A stretch of 45,029 nucleotides of DNA. It comes from Methanobacterium sp. Lineage in GTDB: Archaea; Methanobacteriota; Methanobacteria; Methanobacteriales; Methanobacteriaceae. The first letter of the stretch is position 1. Each line of letters starts with the position of its first letter. The notes below the pieces were generated by a model. The model made no database searches and was not told where the DNA came from. It was given only the letters and a program-made list of their open reading frames with translations. Below are positions 30,824 through 40,400 of the stretch, piece after piece. The stretch lies in assembly GCF_016217785.1 (NCBI RefSeq), contig NZ_JACRGA010000019.1, positions 87,501-132,529 of the forward strand, written 5' to 3'. The translations under genes were made by a program, and so were the position numbers.

Positions 30824-31747
30824 TCACCTTAAACTTGAAAAATCTTTCTCACAGATATCTTCTACATTGCATTCTTTACATCTATTAGGGTGGCAGAATC
30901 CATGGTTTTGGGGGTCACCCTGATAAACTCCCTCTTCAACCTCTTTCAAGGCAGTTTCAGAACAATAAGAATAGATACCTTTATTGGTTTGTCTTATTGT
31001 GTAAGGAAGTTCTAATTTTTTTAAATAATTTACAACTACGTCATGTTCAGGTTCATTATTGATTCCAGTTACTTTTAAAAATCGAATGTTAGAATCATCT
31101 AGTTTATAGGAATCTTTAACAAATTCACGGTCTTCCCACCCTTCATCAACAAGATCTCCCATTAAAAAGTCAAATACATTTTCACCGATGCCTAGTAAGT
31201 CATTCCAAGGTTTAGTCCTTTTAAATTGTTCCCATTCATCTACAGATTGGGTTAAAAATTCAATTTCATCAATGGATCTATTTTTGAATTTAGAATATTT
31301 CACTAGGAGGTAATTGGAAAAACTAGCATCATACTTATGCTTTAAATCATTACAGCAGACTAGCATCCACCATAATAACTGATAATAGTGGCTACCTTTA
31401 TTCCTTTTGAAATTTCGAACTGAATTATAAAAACCTATTCCCTCTTCTCCTGCTTTTCCATTTTCAAGATCTAAGTAGAATGGACTTTTATAATTACCAG
31501 CAAATTCACGATTATAAGTCCGATTAAATTCAAAATTATCTAAAATACTACCTATTTTACTAATAGAAAAAATTTTCTCTTTTATTAAGAGTTCAGAGAA
31601 CTTAGAAGTGTTAAAACCACCTTGTTCGTAACCTCTCTGAATAAAAAGGTAATCAATGTCTTCCCATTTGATCCCGTACTGTTTCCATGTTGGTTCTGTG
31701 GTTTTAACAGCATTTAAAATAATTTTACGAACATTTACTTTCTGCAA
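30824..31747 (-). CDS. Hypothetical protein, possible HhH-GPD-like with FeS-cluster motif
   Basis: This is a 307-residue protein of no family I can name with certainty. Near the C-terminus C285-x4-C290-x2-C293-x5-C299 closely resembles the endonuclease III iron-sulfur loop (C-x6-C-x2-C-x5-C). Before it, WNDLLGIGENVFDFLMGDLV (181-200) resembles the helix-hairpin-helix LPGVGRKTA-type segment, and KDSYKLDDSNIRFLKVTGI could hold the conserved Asp (D212). The position of the glycosylase lysine is not conserved. It could be a degenerate or repurposed DNA glycosylase or a base-recognition protein. The start is TTG at 31747 after AGGGGG. It is directly coupled (4-bp gap) to the DUF5655 nuclease gene. 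Confidence 0.65.
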   Translation of the reverse strand: MQKVNVRKIILNAVKTTEPTWKQYGIKWEDIDYLFIQRGYEQGGFNTSKFSELLIKEKIFSISKIGSILDNFEFNRTYNREFAGNYKSPFYLDLENGKAGEEGIGFYNSVRNFKRNKGSHYYQLLWWMLVCCNDLKHKYDASFSNYLLVKYSKFKNRSIDEIEFLTQSVDEWEQFKRTKPWNDLLGIGENVFDFLMGDLVDEGWEDREFVKDSYKLDDSNIRFLKVTGINNEPEHDVVVNYLKKLELPYTIRQTNKGIYSYCSETALKEVEEGVYQGDPQNHGFCHPNRCKECNVEDICEKDFSSLR

Positions 31748-32280
31748 ATTAAATTGCCCCCTAATTTTTCATTCCCAAATAAAATTCCCCATACAAAATC
31801 TTAGGAATAAACAATTCTGATAATCACTTTATCCAAGTTTATCTTAAAAGTTGCTATTTAATCTGGGAAGATAAGTAGGAGCCAAATGTTTATTAAAAAA
31901 TAGATATTAAGGTAATACAATGGGTTTGGGTTTGTAAAATGAATGGGAAGGCAATTGATCTTTCACTAAGAACCTATTTTTAAAAGCACACCATCTTCTT
32001 TTAAGAGTATTTTAATGGCCTTATCTGTTTTAATGTAGAATTTCATAAGGAATTTGACTCATGATATTTCCCCTTAATACATTCCCATTTGGAATATGCT
32101 GCATTTTATGCTGCAAAAATATGAGTTATGCTTCAATAAATTATGCCTTACAAATTCAAGTCATGCCCCAATAAACTTATGTCAAAATTATTCCCGCCAT
32201 TATTCCCGCCAAAATATCAATATACCCGCCACTACAATACCCGCCATTATTCCCGCCAAAATATCAATATACCCGCCATT
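31748..32280. other. Intergenic region with two repeat families
   Basis: No gene is supported. It holds the promoter side of the two-gene operon at 31747 and, from about 32090 on, the repeats listed separately. Positions 31780-32080 are AT-rich without recognisable structure. Confidence 0.4.
32193..32278. repeat. Two identical 39-bp repeats built from TGGCGGG heptamers
   Basis: Copies at 32193-32231 and 32240-32278 are identical on the plus strand and contain CCCGCCA three times each (starts 32193, 32205, 32225; 32240, 32252, 32272; spacings 12, 20, 15, 12, 20). On the minus strand this is TGGCGGG. The block begins 2 bp after the stop codon of the DUF4062 gene and lies upstream of the 31747 gene. 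Just left of it (about 32093-32190) are five or six looser ttatgcnncaataa-like repeats of 17-20 bp. Confidence 0.85.
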
Positions 32281-33750
32281 TTACAATGCCTTATATTTTC
32301 TATCTTTTGTTTTTCCCATTGCATGAACTTGTTTTTTATCTGTTAAATCCTTTAAATCTCTTGAAGCAGTTCTCTCTGAAATTCCGAATGTTTCCTGATA
32401 AAGTTTATTGGTGAATACTTTTTCATCGTTAACCATCATCTCTAAAGCTTTTATCTGCCTATCATTCAGTCCTAAATCTTTTAAATCAGTTTTTCTATCT
32501 TCAGGTATGCTAGATACCAGATCCAGAATATGTTCTCCAGGACCATAGAATATTACTGCAAATGATTTGTCGTAAAGTCTGAATTCAGGTTCAGACAGCC
32601 CATAGTCTCGCATATAGTCTCTCATTTTATGAATGCCCGCACCTAGCTGTTCCATATCCTTAGTCTTATGGAAAATCCGACATATGTTCCGATTACGGGC
32701 TTCATGTTTTGAACCAATATTTTTTAGGGTTACACCCGAAACTAATCCCCCGGGACTAATAATCTCAACCTTGTCATCATATATATAAAAGAGAATGGGC
32801 GCTCCAGTACGATTATAATCTCTATGGGCTATGGCATTGATAAGAGCCTCCCTTATAGCAGAATATGGGTATTCTGGAATGTCAACTCTTTTAAAATCTA
32901 CTATTTTGCTTGCTGTACGAGTATTTCGACGGAAGAAATTCTCAACTTGATCTATTATTTGATAAACAGGACCTTTTATCTCCTGACTATCAATAGTGGG
33001 AGTCCCTCGTGTAATCCCATCAAAACGGGCAATTCGAATTTCATTTTGAGGGAAGTAATCTGACGCTTTTTGACTGAAAAAGAGAATTGCGGTGTTATTT
33101 GGGATTAAATGGCCTTTATGTTCTTTTAAAACTTCTAAACTATCTAAAATATTAATTATGGGAATATTTGGAACTTTAAGATCCATATTTATGGCTCTTT
33201 TTCTGAGAAAATCTTTTACTTCATTCTCATCAATTGCATCATAGCCAATTTCAGGATTAATCCTATCATCAAATTCTTCAAAACTTATTCTGCCTTCACT
33301 GATTAGAAAAGCCTCTAAACTCCTAATTACTTGATTTTTCAGGTCTTCAATGGAATTAAATCGTTTGTAAACTGACAATTTTTTTGCTTTGTTGAAAAAT
33401 TCATTGGTTGCTGAGTCTCGCAAGCTGTCGTCATGACCTTTGATGAATAGTAATATTTCTCCATCATTAACATTTTCTAAAAAGGTATGGTATTCTAATT
33501 CTGTTGCAGAAATTCCATTTTCATTTTTTTGACCATAGGAATTTCCTAAAATCCCGATATAAATATCACTACTTTTTACTTCATTGAGATATGTTGAAAC
33601 GGCGTCACGCCCCCCAGCAGGCAAATCTTCAAATAGGAACGGCTCAAAAAAATCTCTAATTATGGAGGTGTTTAGGATAACTTCCTTTACAGCTATCCTC
33701 TCTTCTTGGAGTTCCTTCTGATTCCCACTAATAAAAACCTTAAATTTCAT
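32281..33750 (-). CDS. DUF4062 - GHKL ATPase-like (RecG/Schlafen-linked) - HTH protein
   Basis: The 489-residue protein begins with a DUF4062 domain (KVFISGNQKELQEER..., SSDIYIGILGNSYG, residues 1-150), a fold related to TIR and nucleoside deoxyribosyltransferases. The middle and later part (about 200-400) is an ATP-binding, GHKL-like C-terminal region of the putative transcriptional regulator family often annotated as RecG-like: YPYSAIREALINAIAHRDYN (N305), IISPGGLVSGV and EQLGAGIHKMRDYM. A winged-helix/HTH follows at the C-terminus (RQIKALEMMV..., ISERTASRDLKDLTDKKQV). In many relatives an AlbA/Schlafen domain occupies the N-terminus, so DUF4062 here replaces the usual effector. It could be a regulator or a defence effector. 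No ribosome binding site is obvious. Confidence 0.8.
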   Translation of the reverse strand: MKFKVFISGNQKELQEERIAVKEVILNTSIIRDFFEPFLFEDLPAGGRDAVSTYLNEVKSSDIYIGILGNSYGQKNENGISATELEYHTFLENVNDGEILLFIKGHDDSLRDSATNEFFNKAKKLSVYKRFNSIEDLKNQVIRSLEAFLISEGRISFEEFDDRINPEIGYDAIDENEVKDFLRKRAINMDLKVPNIPIINILDSLEVLKEHKGHLIPNNTAILFFSQKASDYFPQNEIRIARFDGITRGTPTIDSQEIKGPVYQIIDQVENFFRRNTRTASKIVDFKRVDIPEYPYSAIREALINAIAHRDYNRTGAPILFYIYDDKVEIISPGGLVSGVTLKNIGSKHEARNRNICRIFHKTKDMEQLGAGIHKMRDYMRDYGLSEPEFRLYDKSFAVIFYGPGEHILDLVSSIPEDRKTDLKDLGLNDRQIKALEMMVNDEKVFTNKLYQETFGISERTASRDLKDLTDKKQVHAMGKTKDRKYKAL

Positions 33751-34394
33751 ATCTAATCATCTTTAAGTTATTACTTATTTCTTTTTCCAATTCTTCAGAC
33801 TAAATAAAATTATCCTTTTAAGTCCTTTTCAAACATTAACTGTCCTAAAAACTCATTAAAAAACCTTTAATTTCATTCTCCAACTTTGATTTTATTAATA
33901 AATGGAATGGATACAACCAAAGTCCAAGTTATACTTCCCTACTATAACCCATTAAACATACTTCAATTGTCATTTGGGTATTTCAGTAGAAATACGTGAA
34001 CATCCATTCTTAGAATGAGGATACCTCATTTGCCTGTGCAAATGGGAGTAATTAAGCTCACTCTTCTTACTTCAGGATCCTCAATTAAGGAAATAAATAT
34101 TTCATTCTTGGATACTGTTAGATTTTTTTTATAGGCCATTTACCTGCCAAAAATTTCAAATTGCTTGCTATTTTCTTGAATAGGAAACATTCCACTAGTG
34201 AAAACTGTCTTTTTCCCTCAATTATTATTAATATAGCTAATTTTTCTTGTTATAATAATCTTTATAAGCGATATAAAATTAATATGTTTGATTATAGTTT
34301 CTTATAATTCACTATAATCAGATAATTTTACTTAACTTACAGTAAAATTACAGTCAATTTTTTCAAGATAACAATTGTAAAAGGAGGTGAAAAT
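33751..34394. other. Intergenic region between defence island and adhesin array
   Basis: No gene is supported. It contains the chain of palindromes at 33978-34044, and the adhesin 1 promoter (CTTTATAAGC at 34260-34269) with a leader of about 100 nt ending in GGAGGTGA (34383-34390). Confidence 0.5.
33978..34044. repeat. Chain of four consecutive, partly overlapping palindromes
   Basis: GTATTTC-agta-GAAATAC (33978-33995), CATTCT-t-AGAATG (34005-34017), AATGAGG-ata-CCTCATT (34014-34030) and CATTTGC-ctgt-GCAAATG (34027-34044) are all perfect. The second to fourth share arm bases, so neighbouring hairpins would be mutually exclusive in RNA. Confidence 0.75.
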
Positions 34395-34397
34395 ATA
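34383..34397 (+). promoter_or_regulatory. Ribosome binding site and ATA start of adhesin 1
   Basis: GGAGGTGA (34383-34390), a 4-nt spacer, then ATA (34395-34397) followed by CGA AAA CAA. The in-frame signal peptide starts directly here; no ATG, GTG or TTG occurs in frame between the binding site and residue 35. Confidence 0.75.
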
Positions 34398-37139
34398 CGA
34401 AAACAAATAACTAAAACTTTCATTCCTTTACTGCTTATCACATTAACAATACTACTTTGTGCCAGTACTGTTTCTGCTGCGGATGAAGCTATTTTTGTGA
34501 ATGGTTCATCCGGACTGGACACCAATGATGGTTATTCATGGACTTCTCCAAAATTAACCATTCAAAACGCAACAGGAACCGTAAGCTCCAACGGAACTGT
34601 AACTATTGCCGATGGAGTTTACTCAGGATACGGCAACACCAACATCACAATTAACAGGAACATGACCATACAGGGCCAAAGCCAGACCGGAACCGTGATC
34701 AATGGAACAGACACTAACTGGATATTCACTATCACATCTGGTGTGAATGTCACCATCGGGAATCTGACATTTACCAACGGAATTGGATATCGGGGTGGTG
34801 CTATATTAAATCACGGGGATTTAACTGTGGAAAATTGTACCTTCACTAACAACACTGCAACAATGGATAACTATGCAGGAGGATGGGGAGGAGGTGCTAT
34901 CTGTAATTTAGCCGATGCTAGATCTATTACAACTACTGTAACCAATTGTACATTCCAAAATAACAATGCATATAGAGGTAGTGCTATACTAAATTATTGT
35001 GATATTAGTGATCACTACATCATTAGTACCGTAACTAACTGTAGCTTCACCAATAACACCGCAAATACGTTTGGAACTATCTACAATCTTGCAGATGATG
35101 GTTATATTAATAGTCTTGTGACTAACTGTAACTTCACCAATAACACCGCAACATGGGACGCTGGCGCTATAGCAAATTACTGCAGAATAGGTTCTATTAC
35201 TAATACGGCAATAAATTCTACCTTCAGTAATAACCATGCTGACCGTAATGGTGGTGCTATAGCCAATTGGATTAATGGTGATCAGAGTCAGATTTCTATT
35301 AATTTTACTTTGATTAACAGTACCCTCACTAATAACACTGCAAATGTTTCAGGCGGCGCTATCTACAATTTTAATTGGTGTCCTCGAGGTTCTATTAATA
35401 CAACAGCTCATTTCAACAGTTTTGTTGGAAACCTTGCACCAACAGGTAGTGCAATATACAATGACAACAGCTCTGTGAATGCTACACTAAACTGGTGGGG
35501 ATCTAATGTTGATCCAACAACGGTCACTAACCTCATATCTGGCATAGTGGATGCTAATCCATGGGTTATTTTAAGTGTCAACACAACCCCCAGCACCATC
35601 AACAACGGCGAAACATCAGCCATTACCGCCGATTTCAACCACATCAATGGTGGTGGTGATCTAGTTGGAGGACACATACCTGATGAATCTATAACCCTGG
35701 ATATACCCTGGGGAAGCTTCACTAATTCTGGAATTAGTCATTCATTAACCGCAAATACTGTTGCGGGTGCAATGTCTGCTACATTTTATGCCACCGAAGG
35801 TGCATTGAATCCTTTGTTCAATCCGGTTCAACTCAGTGCAACTGCAGATGACTACACCACCAGTGATGCAGAGGCAGCATACATTTCAATTAACCCCGTA
35901 GCTAACCTAAACATTACCAACACAGCCAATGTGACTGCAGTCAATGCAGGTGACATAGTCCGGTATAATATCACTATCACCAACAACGGCCAGGATAATG
36001 TAACCATTATCACATTAAAAGACATTTTACCCGTTGGAACTGAACTTGTGAGTGTATCCTCTGCATATGACATCCTAAGCCCTATTCCATCCGGTGTAGA
36101 ACTAACATGGACTAACATTTTAGCTTCATTGGGTGTTGCTCAATTACAGCCGGGCATGAGTGTGTCGATTTGGGTTGACGCGCGCATCTTAGCTTCTACA
36201 GCGGGCACTACACTAGTTAACAAAGCAAACATCTCTTACAATGCATATCCTTACTTCAACGAAAGTACAGCCAATGTGTATGTTAACCAGGCAACTGTGG
36301 AGCTGAACAAGACCGCTAACAACACTCAACCAAACGTTGGTGAAACCGTAATGTTTACCATTGTAGCCAAAAACACCGGACCAGGTACTGCAAGTAACCT
36401 AATTGTCACCGACACCCTACCAGCAGGTTTAGACTTTATCAGTTGCACTGGAGGTGGTGTTTGGGATCCAGTTACCCTTACTATTACCTGGCCAGCTGCA
36501 ATTGTGGCAAATAATGGCAACATAACCTATTACCTCACTGCACTGGTAAATTCAACCAGTTTAGCCGGTACCAACATCACCAATGTGGTAAATGAAACCC
36601 ATACCGAGTATCCAAACAATTCAACAACTAACTGTACAATCTATGTACCTAAAGCAGACCTTTACATCCAGATAACCAGTGACAAAAACAATCCCACTGT
36701 GGGTGAAACATTCACCCTAACCTACAAACTGGGAAACAACGGACCCGATGATGCAACTAACGTAACCATAACCATACCCCTCCCCGAAGGCTTTGTAATA
36801 TCCAAAATTGAGGGTGATGGAAACTGGACCGTGACTGGAAACACCATAACCTGGACCATGAACAACGTTACAGTAGGCGACCCCTACCTGTACATCTCAG
36901 GATGGACCACCGGACCAGGAAATCACCTATTCACCGCATCAATAACCTCAGATACCTTCAGCATCAACACCATGGGAATTAACCCCTTCACTTTAAACAC
37001 ACAACCAACAGTAAACGCAGCAACCACAACATCTGGAAACACTGTAGGAATGCAAACCACAGGAGCACCAATAGCCCCACTGGCCTTAGCAGTTCTCAGT
37101 GTACTCGGCGGATTAGCCATAACCCGTAAAAAACAATAA
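34395..37139 (+). CDS. Adhesin-like surface protein 1 (beta-helix, DUF11 repeats, C-terminal anchor)
   Basis: From the proposed ATA start the protein has 914 residues. The signal peptide is (M)RKQITKTFIPLLLITLTI... cleaved near VSA/ADE. A right-handed parallel beta-helix follows (about 34560-35500), with many NCTFTNNTA-type coils. Three DUF11-like domains lie at about 35900-36290, 36300-36650 and 36655-37000 (ANLNITNTANVTAVNAGD, VELNKTANNTQPNVGE, YIQITSDKNNPTVGE). The C-terminus, GMQTTGAPIAPLALAVLSVL with an RKKQ tail, is a sortase/archaeosortase-like membrane anchor. It is a cell-surface adhesin-like protein of the kind expanded in Methanobacteriales; its partner is unknown. It is the first of three tandem paralogues and lacks the Ig-like blocks that the other two share. 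Asn/Thr-rich composition implies heavy glycosylation. Confidence 0.88.
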   Translation: MRKQITKTFIPLLLITLTILLCASTVSAADEAIFVNGSSGLDTNDGYSWTSPKLTIQNATGTVSSNGTVTIADGVYSGYGNTNITINRNMTIQGQSQTGTVINGTDTNWIFTITSGVNVTIGNLTFTNGIGYRGGAILNHGDLTVENCTFTNNTATMDNYAGGWGGGAICNLADARSITTTVTNCTFQNNNAYRGSAILNYCDISDHYIISTVTNCSFTNNTANTFGTIYNLADDGYINSLVTNCNFTNNTATWDAGAIANYCRIGSITNTAINSTFSNNHADRNGGAIANWINGDQSQISINFTLINSTLTNNTANVSGGAIYNFNWCPRGSINTTAHFNSFVGNLAPTGSAIYNDNSSVNATLNWWGSNVDPTTVTNLISGIVDANPWVILSVNTTPSTINNGETSAITADFNHINGGGDLVGGHIPDESITLDIPWGSFTNSGISHSLTANTVAGAMSATFYATEGALNPLFNPVQLSATADDYTTSDAEAAYISINPVANLNITNTANVTAVNAGDIVRYNITITNNGQDNVTIITLKDILPVGTELVSVSSAYDILSPIPSGVELTWTNILASLGVAQLQPGMSVSIWVDARILASTAGTTLVNKANISYNAYPYFNESTANVYVNQATVELNKTANNTQPNVGETVMFTIVAKNTGPGTASNLIVTDTLPAGLDFISCTGGGVWDPVTLTITWPAAIVANNGNITYYLTALVNSTSLAGTNITNVVNETHTEYPNNSTTNCTIYVPKADLYIQITSDKNNPTVGETFTLTYKLGNNGPDDATNVTITIPLPEGFVISKIEGDGNWTVTGNTITWTMNNVTVGDPYLYISGWTTGPGNHLFTASITSDTFSINTMGINPFTLNTQPTVNAATTTSGNTVGMQTTGAPIAPLALAVLSVLGGLAITRKKQ

Positions 37140-37178
37140 AAGGATTTAATGAATCCTTTTCCACCTTTTTTTATTTTT
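37138..37178 (+). terminator. Hairpin terminator of adhesin 1
   Basis: AAAAGGATT (37138-37146) and AATCCTTTT (37152-37160) form a 9-bp stem that begins within the stop codon; a T-rich tract (cctttttttattttt) follows. The same hairpin ends all three adhesin genes. Confidence 0.85.
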
Positions 37179-37470
37179 AGATAAAGGATTTTTCTATTCA
37201 TTACATCAGAAAATTTTTAACTTTAAGTATCAGTCACTCTAATGCGCCTTTCAAAATAATTGCAAAGTTTAGTTTTATTTAAACCAAAAAGAACTCTCTT
37301 TTTCTTTGGGAAACTCCCTTTAGTTTCTGTGGTTAAATATCCACATTGATTCTTAACAATTCCCCGTACTTTATGAAAATTGAATAAACCTTTCTATTAT
37401 TTTATGAAGTGAATACTTTATATCAATAGATATGCCATAATATTAGCGTAATCTGTTTATCAAACAAAAA
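37179..37470. other. Adhesin 1-2 spacer with adhesin 2 promoter
   Basis: No gene is present. Its segments (gataaaggattttt, tgcaaagtttagtttt, then acattgattcttaacaatt) recur in the spacer after adhesin 2, so the duplicated unit includes flanking DNA. A TATA box CTTTATATC is at 37416-37424, giving a leader of about 35 nt. Confidence 0.6.
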
Positions 37471-37485
37471 GGAGGTGAAACGATA
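37471..37485 (+). promoter_or_regulatory. Ribosome binding site and ATA start of adhesin 2
   Basis: GGAGGTGA (37471-37478), 4-nt spacer AACG, then ATA (37483-37485) AGA AAG CAA. The GTG inside the binding site is out of frame and meets TAA after two codons. An in-frame TTG lies 10 codons later (37513) but has no binding site and would remove the basic n-region. Confidence 0.75.
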
Positions 37486-40400
37486 AGAAAGCAAGCGATT
37501 ACATACAAATATTTGATTCCTTTACTGCTTATTACCTTAACTGTACTGTTTTGTGCTAGTACTGCTTTTGCTGCAGATGAAGCTATTTTTGTGAATGGTT
37601 CATCTGGACTCGACACTAATGATGGTTATTCATGGAGTACACCAAAATTAACCATTCAAAACGCAACCGGAACCGTAAGCTCCAACGGAATAGTGAACAT
37701 CGCCGATGGGGTTTACTCTGGAACCGGAAACACCAATATCACAATTAACCAGAACATGACCATACAGGGCCTGAGCCAGAACGGGACCATAATCAATGGA
37801 ACAGACACTAACTGGGTATTCACTATCACATCTGGTGTGAATGTCACCCTCCGTAATCTGACTTTTACCAACGGAATCAGATATGATGGTGGTGCTATCC
37901 TAAACCATGGAATATTGTCCATTTCAGATTGTACGCTCACCGAAAACACTGCAACTCATTGGGGTGGTGCTATCTACAGCGACTCGTATGGAAGTATAAT
38001 GTCTTTGACAGACTGCACATTCACTAAAAACACTGCATTATACGGTGGTGGTGCTATTGCATATCGAAATATTTGCAATATAACTAATTGTACATTCATG
38101 TATAACTCTGTAACTGGTGCGAATTCCTGGTGCGGTGGTGCTATCGGTGCATATCAAGGTAGTAATTCTATTGTGACGGGCTGTACCTTCGTTGGAAACT
38201 CTGTAGATCGAATTCCTTCTAGTTTTGGTGGTGGTGCCATCTACATTTTTGATGCCACTTTAACAGCTAATTTTAACAGGTTCTACAATAATTCCGCCAA
38301 TTTAGGTAATGCTTTTGCATTTAATACGAATTCGAACGTTTTAATAAATGCAGAGAATAACTGGTGGGGTTCTAATGTTGATCCAACAACGATTCCTAAC
38401 CTCATATATGGTCATGTGGATGCTAATCCATGGCTTTTCATGACCATCAATGCCACTCCAGAGACCATCAACAACACCCAGACCAGTTTAATCACGGTGA
38501 GTTTAAACAACTACAGTTCTGATGGTAGTTCTTCCAGTCCATTAGACCCTAATCTTGGCCATATACCAGATGGTGTTCCAGTTACGTTCAGTTTAATTGA
38601 CGGACCACTGGGAACTCTGGGATCACAAACCGGATTTATTAATGGTACTGCCAGTATTATATTCACTGCAAATGCCATTGGAGTTCAACACGTAAATGCA
38701 ACAATCGATAACGAAAACAGAAGCGCAACCATCACCATCAATCCCAGTGGACATGTGAACATCACTAAAACAGCTGATGACTATACACCGAATTACTGGG
38801 ATGGGGTTACATTTACCATCACCGCAGGTAATGAAGGACCTGACGATGTGGAAGGTCTTGAAATCACCGATATCTTACCGAATGGTTTGACACTGATTTC
38901 TGCAGATACCCATGGTTTCGGAAGCTATAATTCAGGCATATGGAACATTGGAACACTGACCAATGGCACAACAGCAATCTTAACCCTATTTGTGAATGCC
39001 ACCAGTACCGGAACTTTCACCAACTGGGCAAATGTAACTGAACAAACCACCTATGACCTGAAACCATGGTCCCAGGACAACGCTATCATAACTGTTCCCT
39101 CAGCTGCTGACATCGCTGTTGAAAAAGCATTCTACGACTATGACGGAGATTATGAGATTACCAGTGCCAATTACTGGGATATTATCTCCACACGGATACT
39201 TGTAACCAACAATGGACCTGACACCGCCACTAACGTGGTTATATCAGATATTATGGGTTCAGGCCTTAGCTTCGTGGATGAATGGTGGGTTAAATGGAAT
39301 ATTAATGACTTGTATTGGAACTTGAATGATGCTTCCTTTGATCCAGCAACAATGACTTGGACCATTCCATCACTACTTGCGGGTCAGACCGCTGCATTGG
39401 ATATAATGACCAACCTCACCAGTACCAGCACACTGCACAACTACGCGGAATTAGTGTCAAGTGAGACCTACGATTGGAACCACACCAACAACAACGACAC
39501 TGCATACTTAACAGTTCCTGAAGCAAGTTATTTATCAATTTACAAAGAATTCAGGGACCTTCCATGGGGAAATGTCATTACCACGGCTTACTACAACGAC
39601 GTGATTTACGCCATAGTTCAGGTAAAAAACCAGGGCCCAGACACCACCTCTGTTAGTATTTTAGACACCATGACCTGTATTGTTTGGACTGGTAACTATT
39701 ATGTTCTCTCCAATGTGGGATCTATTCTCCCTACACCTAGTTCATGGGTTTTAAATGACCCTGTAAACACTTTCAACGGAACCAACTGGAACATACCCTT
39801 CCTGAACATATTCATTGGTAGTGAAAAATGGTTAGCCATTGAAGGAATCATCAACCAAACCGGAATAAATGCTGCGTCAAACCATGCAGAAACCGTAGAT
39901 CAAAACACGTACCCCTATAAAGGTAATGATAACTACACAGCAAACCTAACAACACTGGCAGCTCCCACCTCCATAACTGTGGGGGATGTTCGTGGAAATA
40001 AAGGTGATACAGTAACCTTGAGCGCAACTTTAACTGATCATAACAGTGATCCGGTTGTTGGTGCTATTGTGGAGTTCTGGGTTGACGGTGTGATGGTTGG
40101 TGAAAGCAACACTGGATCCGATGGAACCGCAATATTCAACTACCCGATCACCGAGACACCAGGAAATCATACATTACAAGCAGTGTTCAATGGAAACGCC
40201 TTTTATCAGGGAAGTAACACCACTGGAAACTTTTACGTGCCTAGTGCTAATTTGTACATTGTGATTACCAGTGACAAAAACAATCCCACTGTGGGTGAAA
40301 CATTCACCCTCAGATACAAGCTGGGAAACAACGGACCAGACACAGCAGACAACGTAACCATAACCATACCCCTACCTGAAGGATTTGTGATATCCAAAAT

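Noticed and set aside
32193..32278. CRISPR array
   Set aside because: Only two 39-bp copies with an 8-bp gap; no spacers of CRISPR size and no cas genes in the window.
34497..34499. GTG as start of adhesin 1
   Set aside because: It would discard the conserved signal peptide and lies 107 nt past the ribosome binding site.
37513..37515. TTG as start of adhesins 2 and 3 (also 41046)
   Set aside because: No binding site is nearby, adhesin 1 has no matching TTG, and the basic n-region of the signal peptide would be lost. It remains the main alternative to the ATA start.
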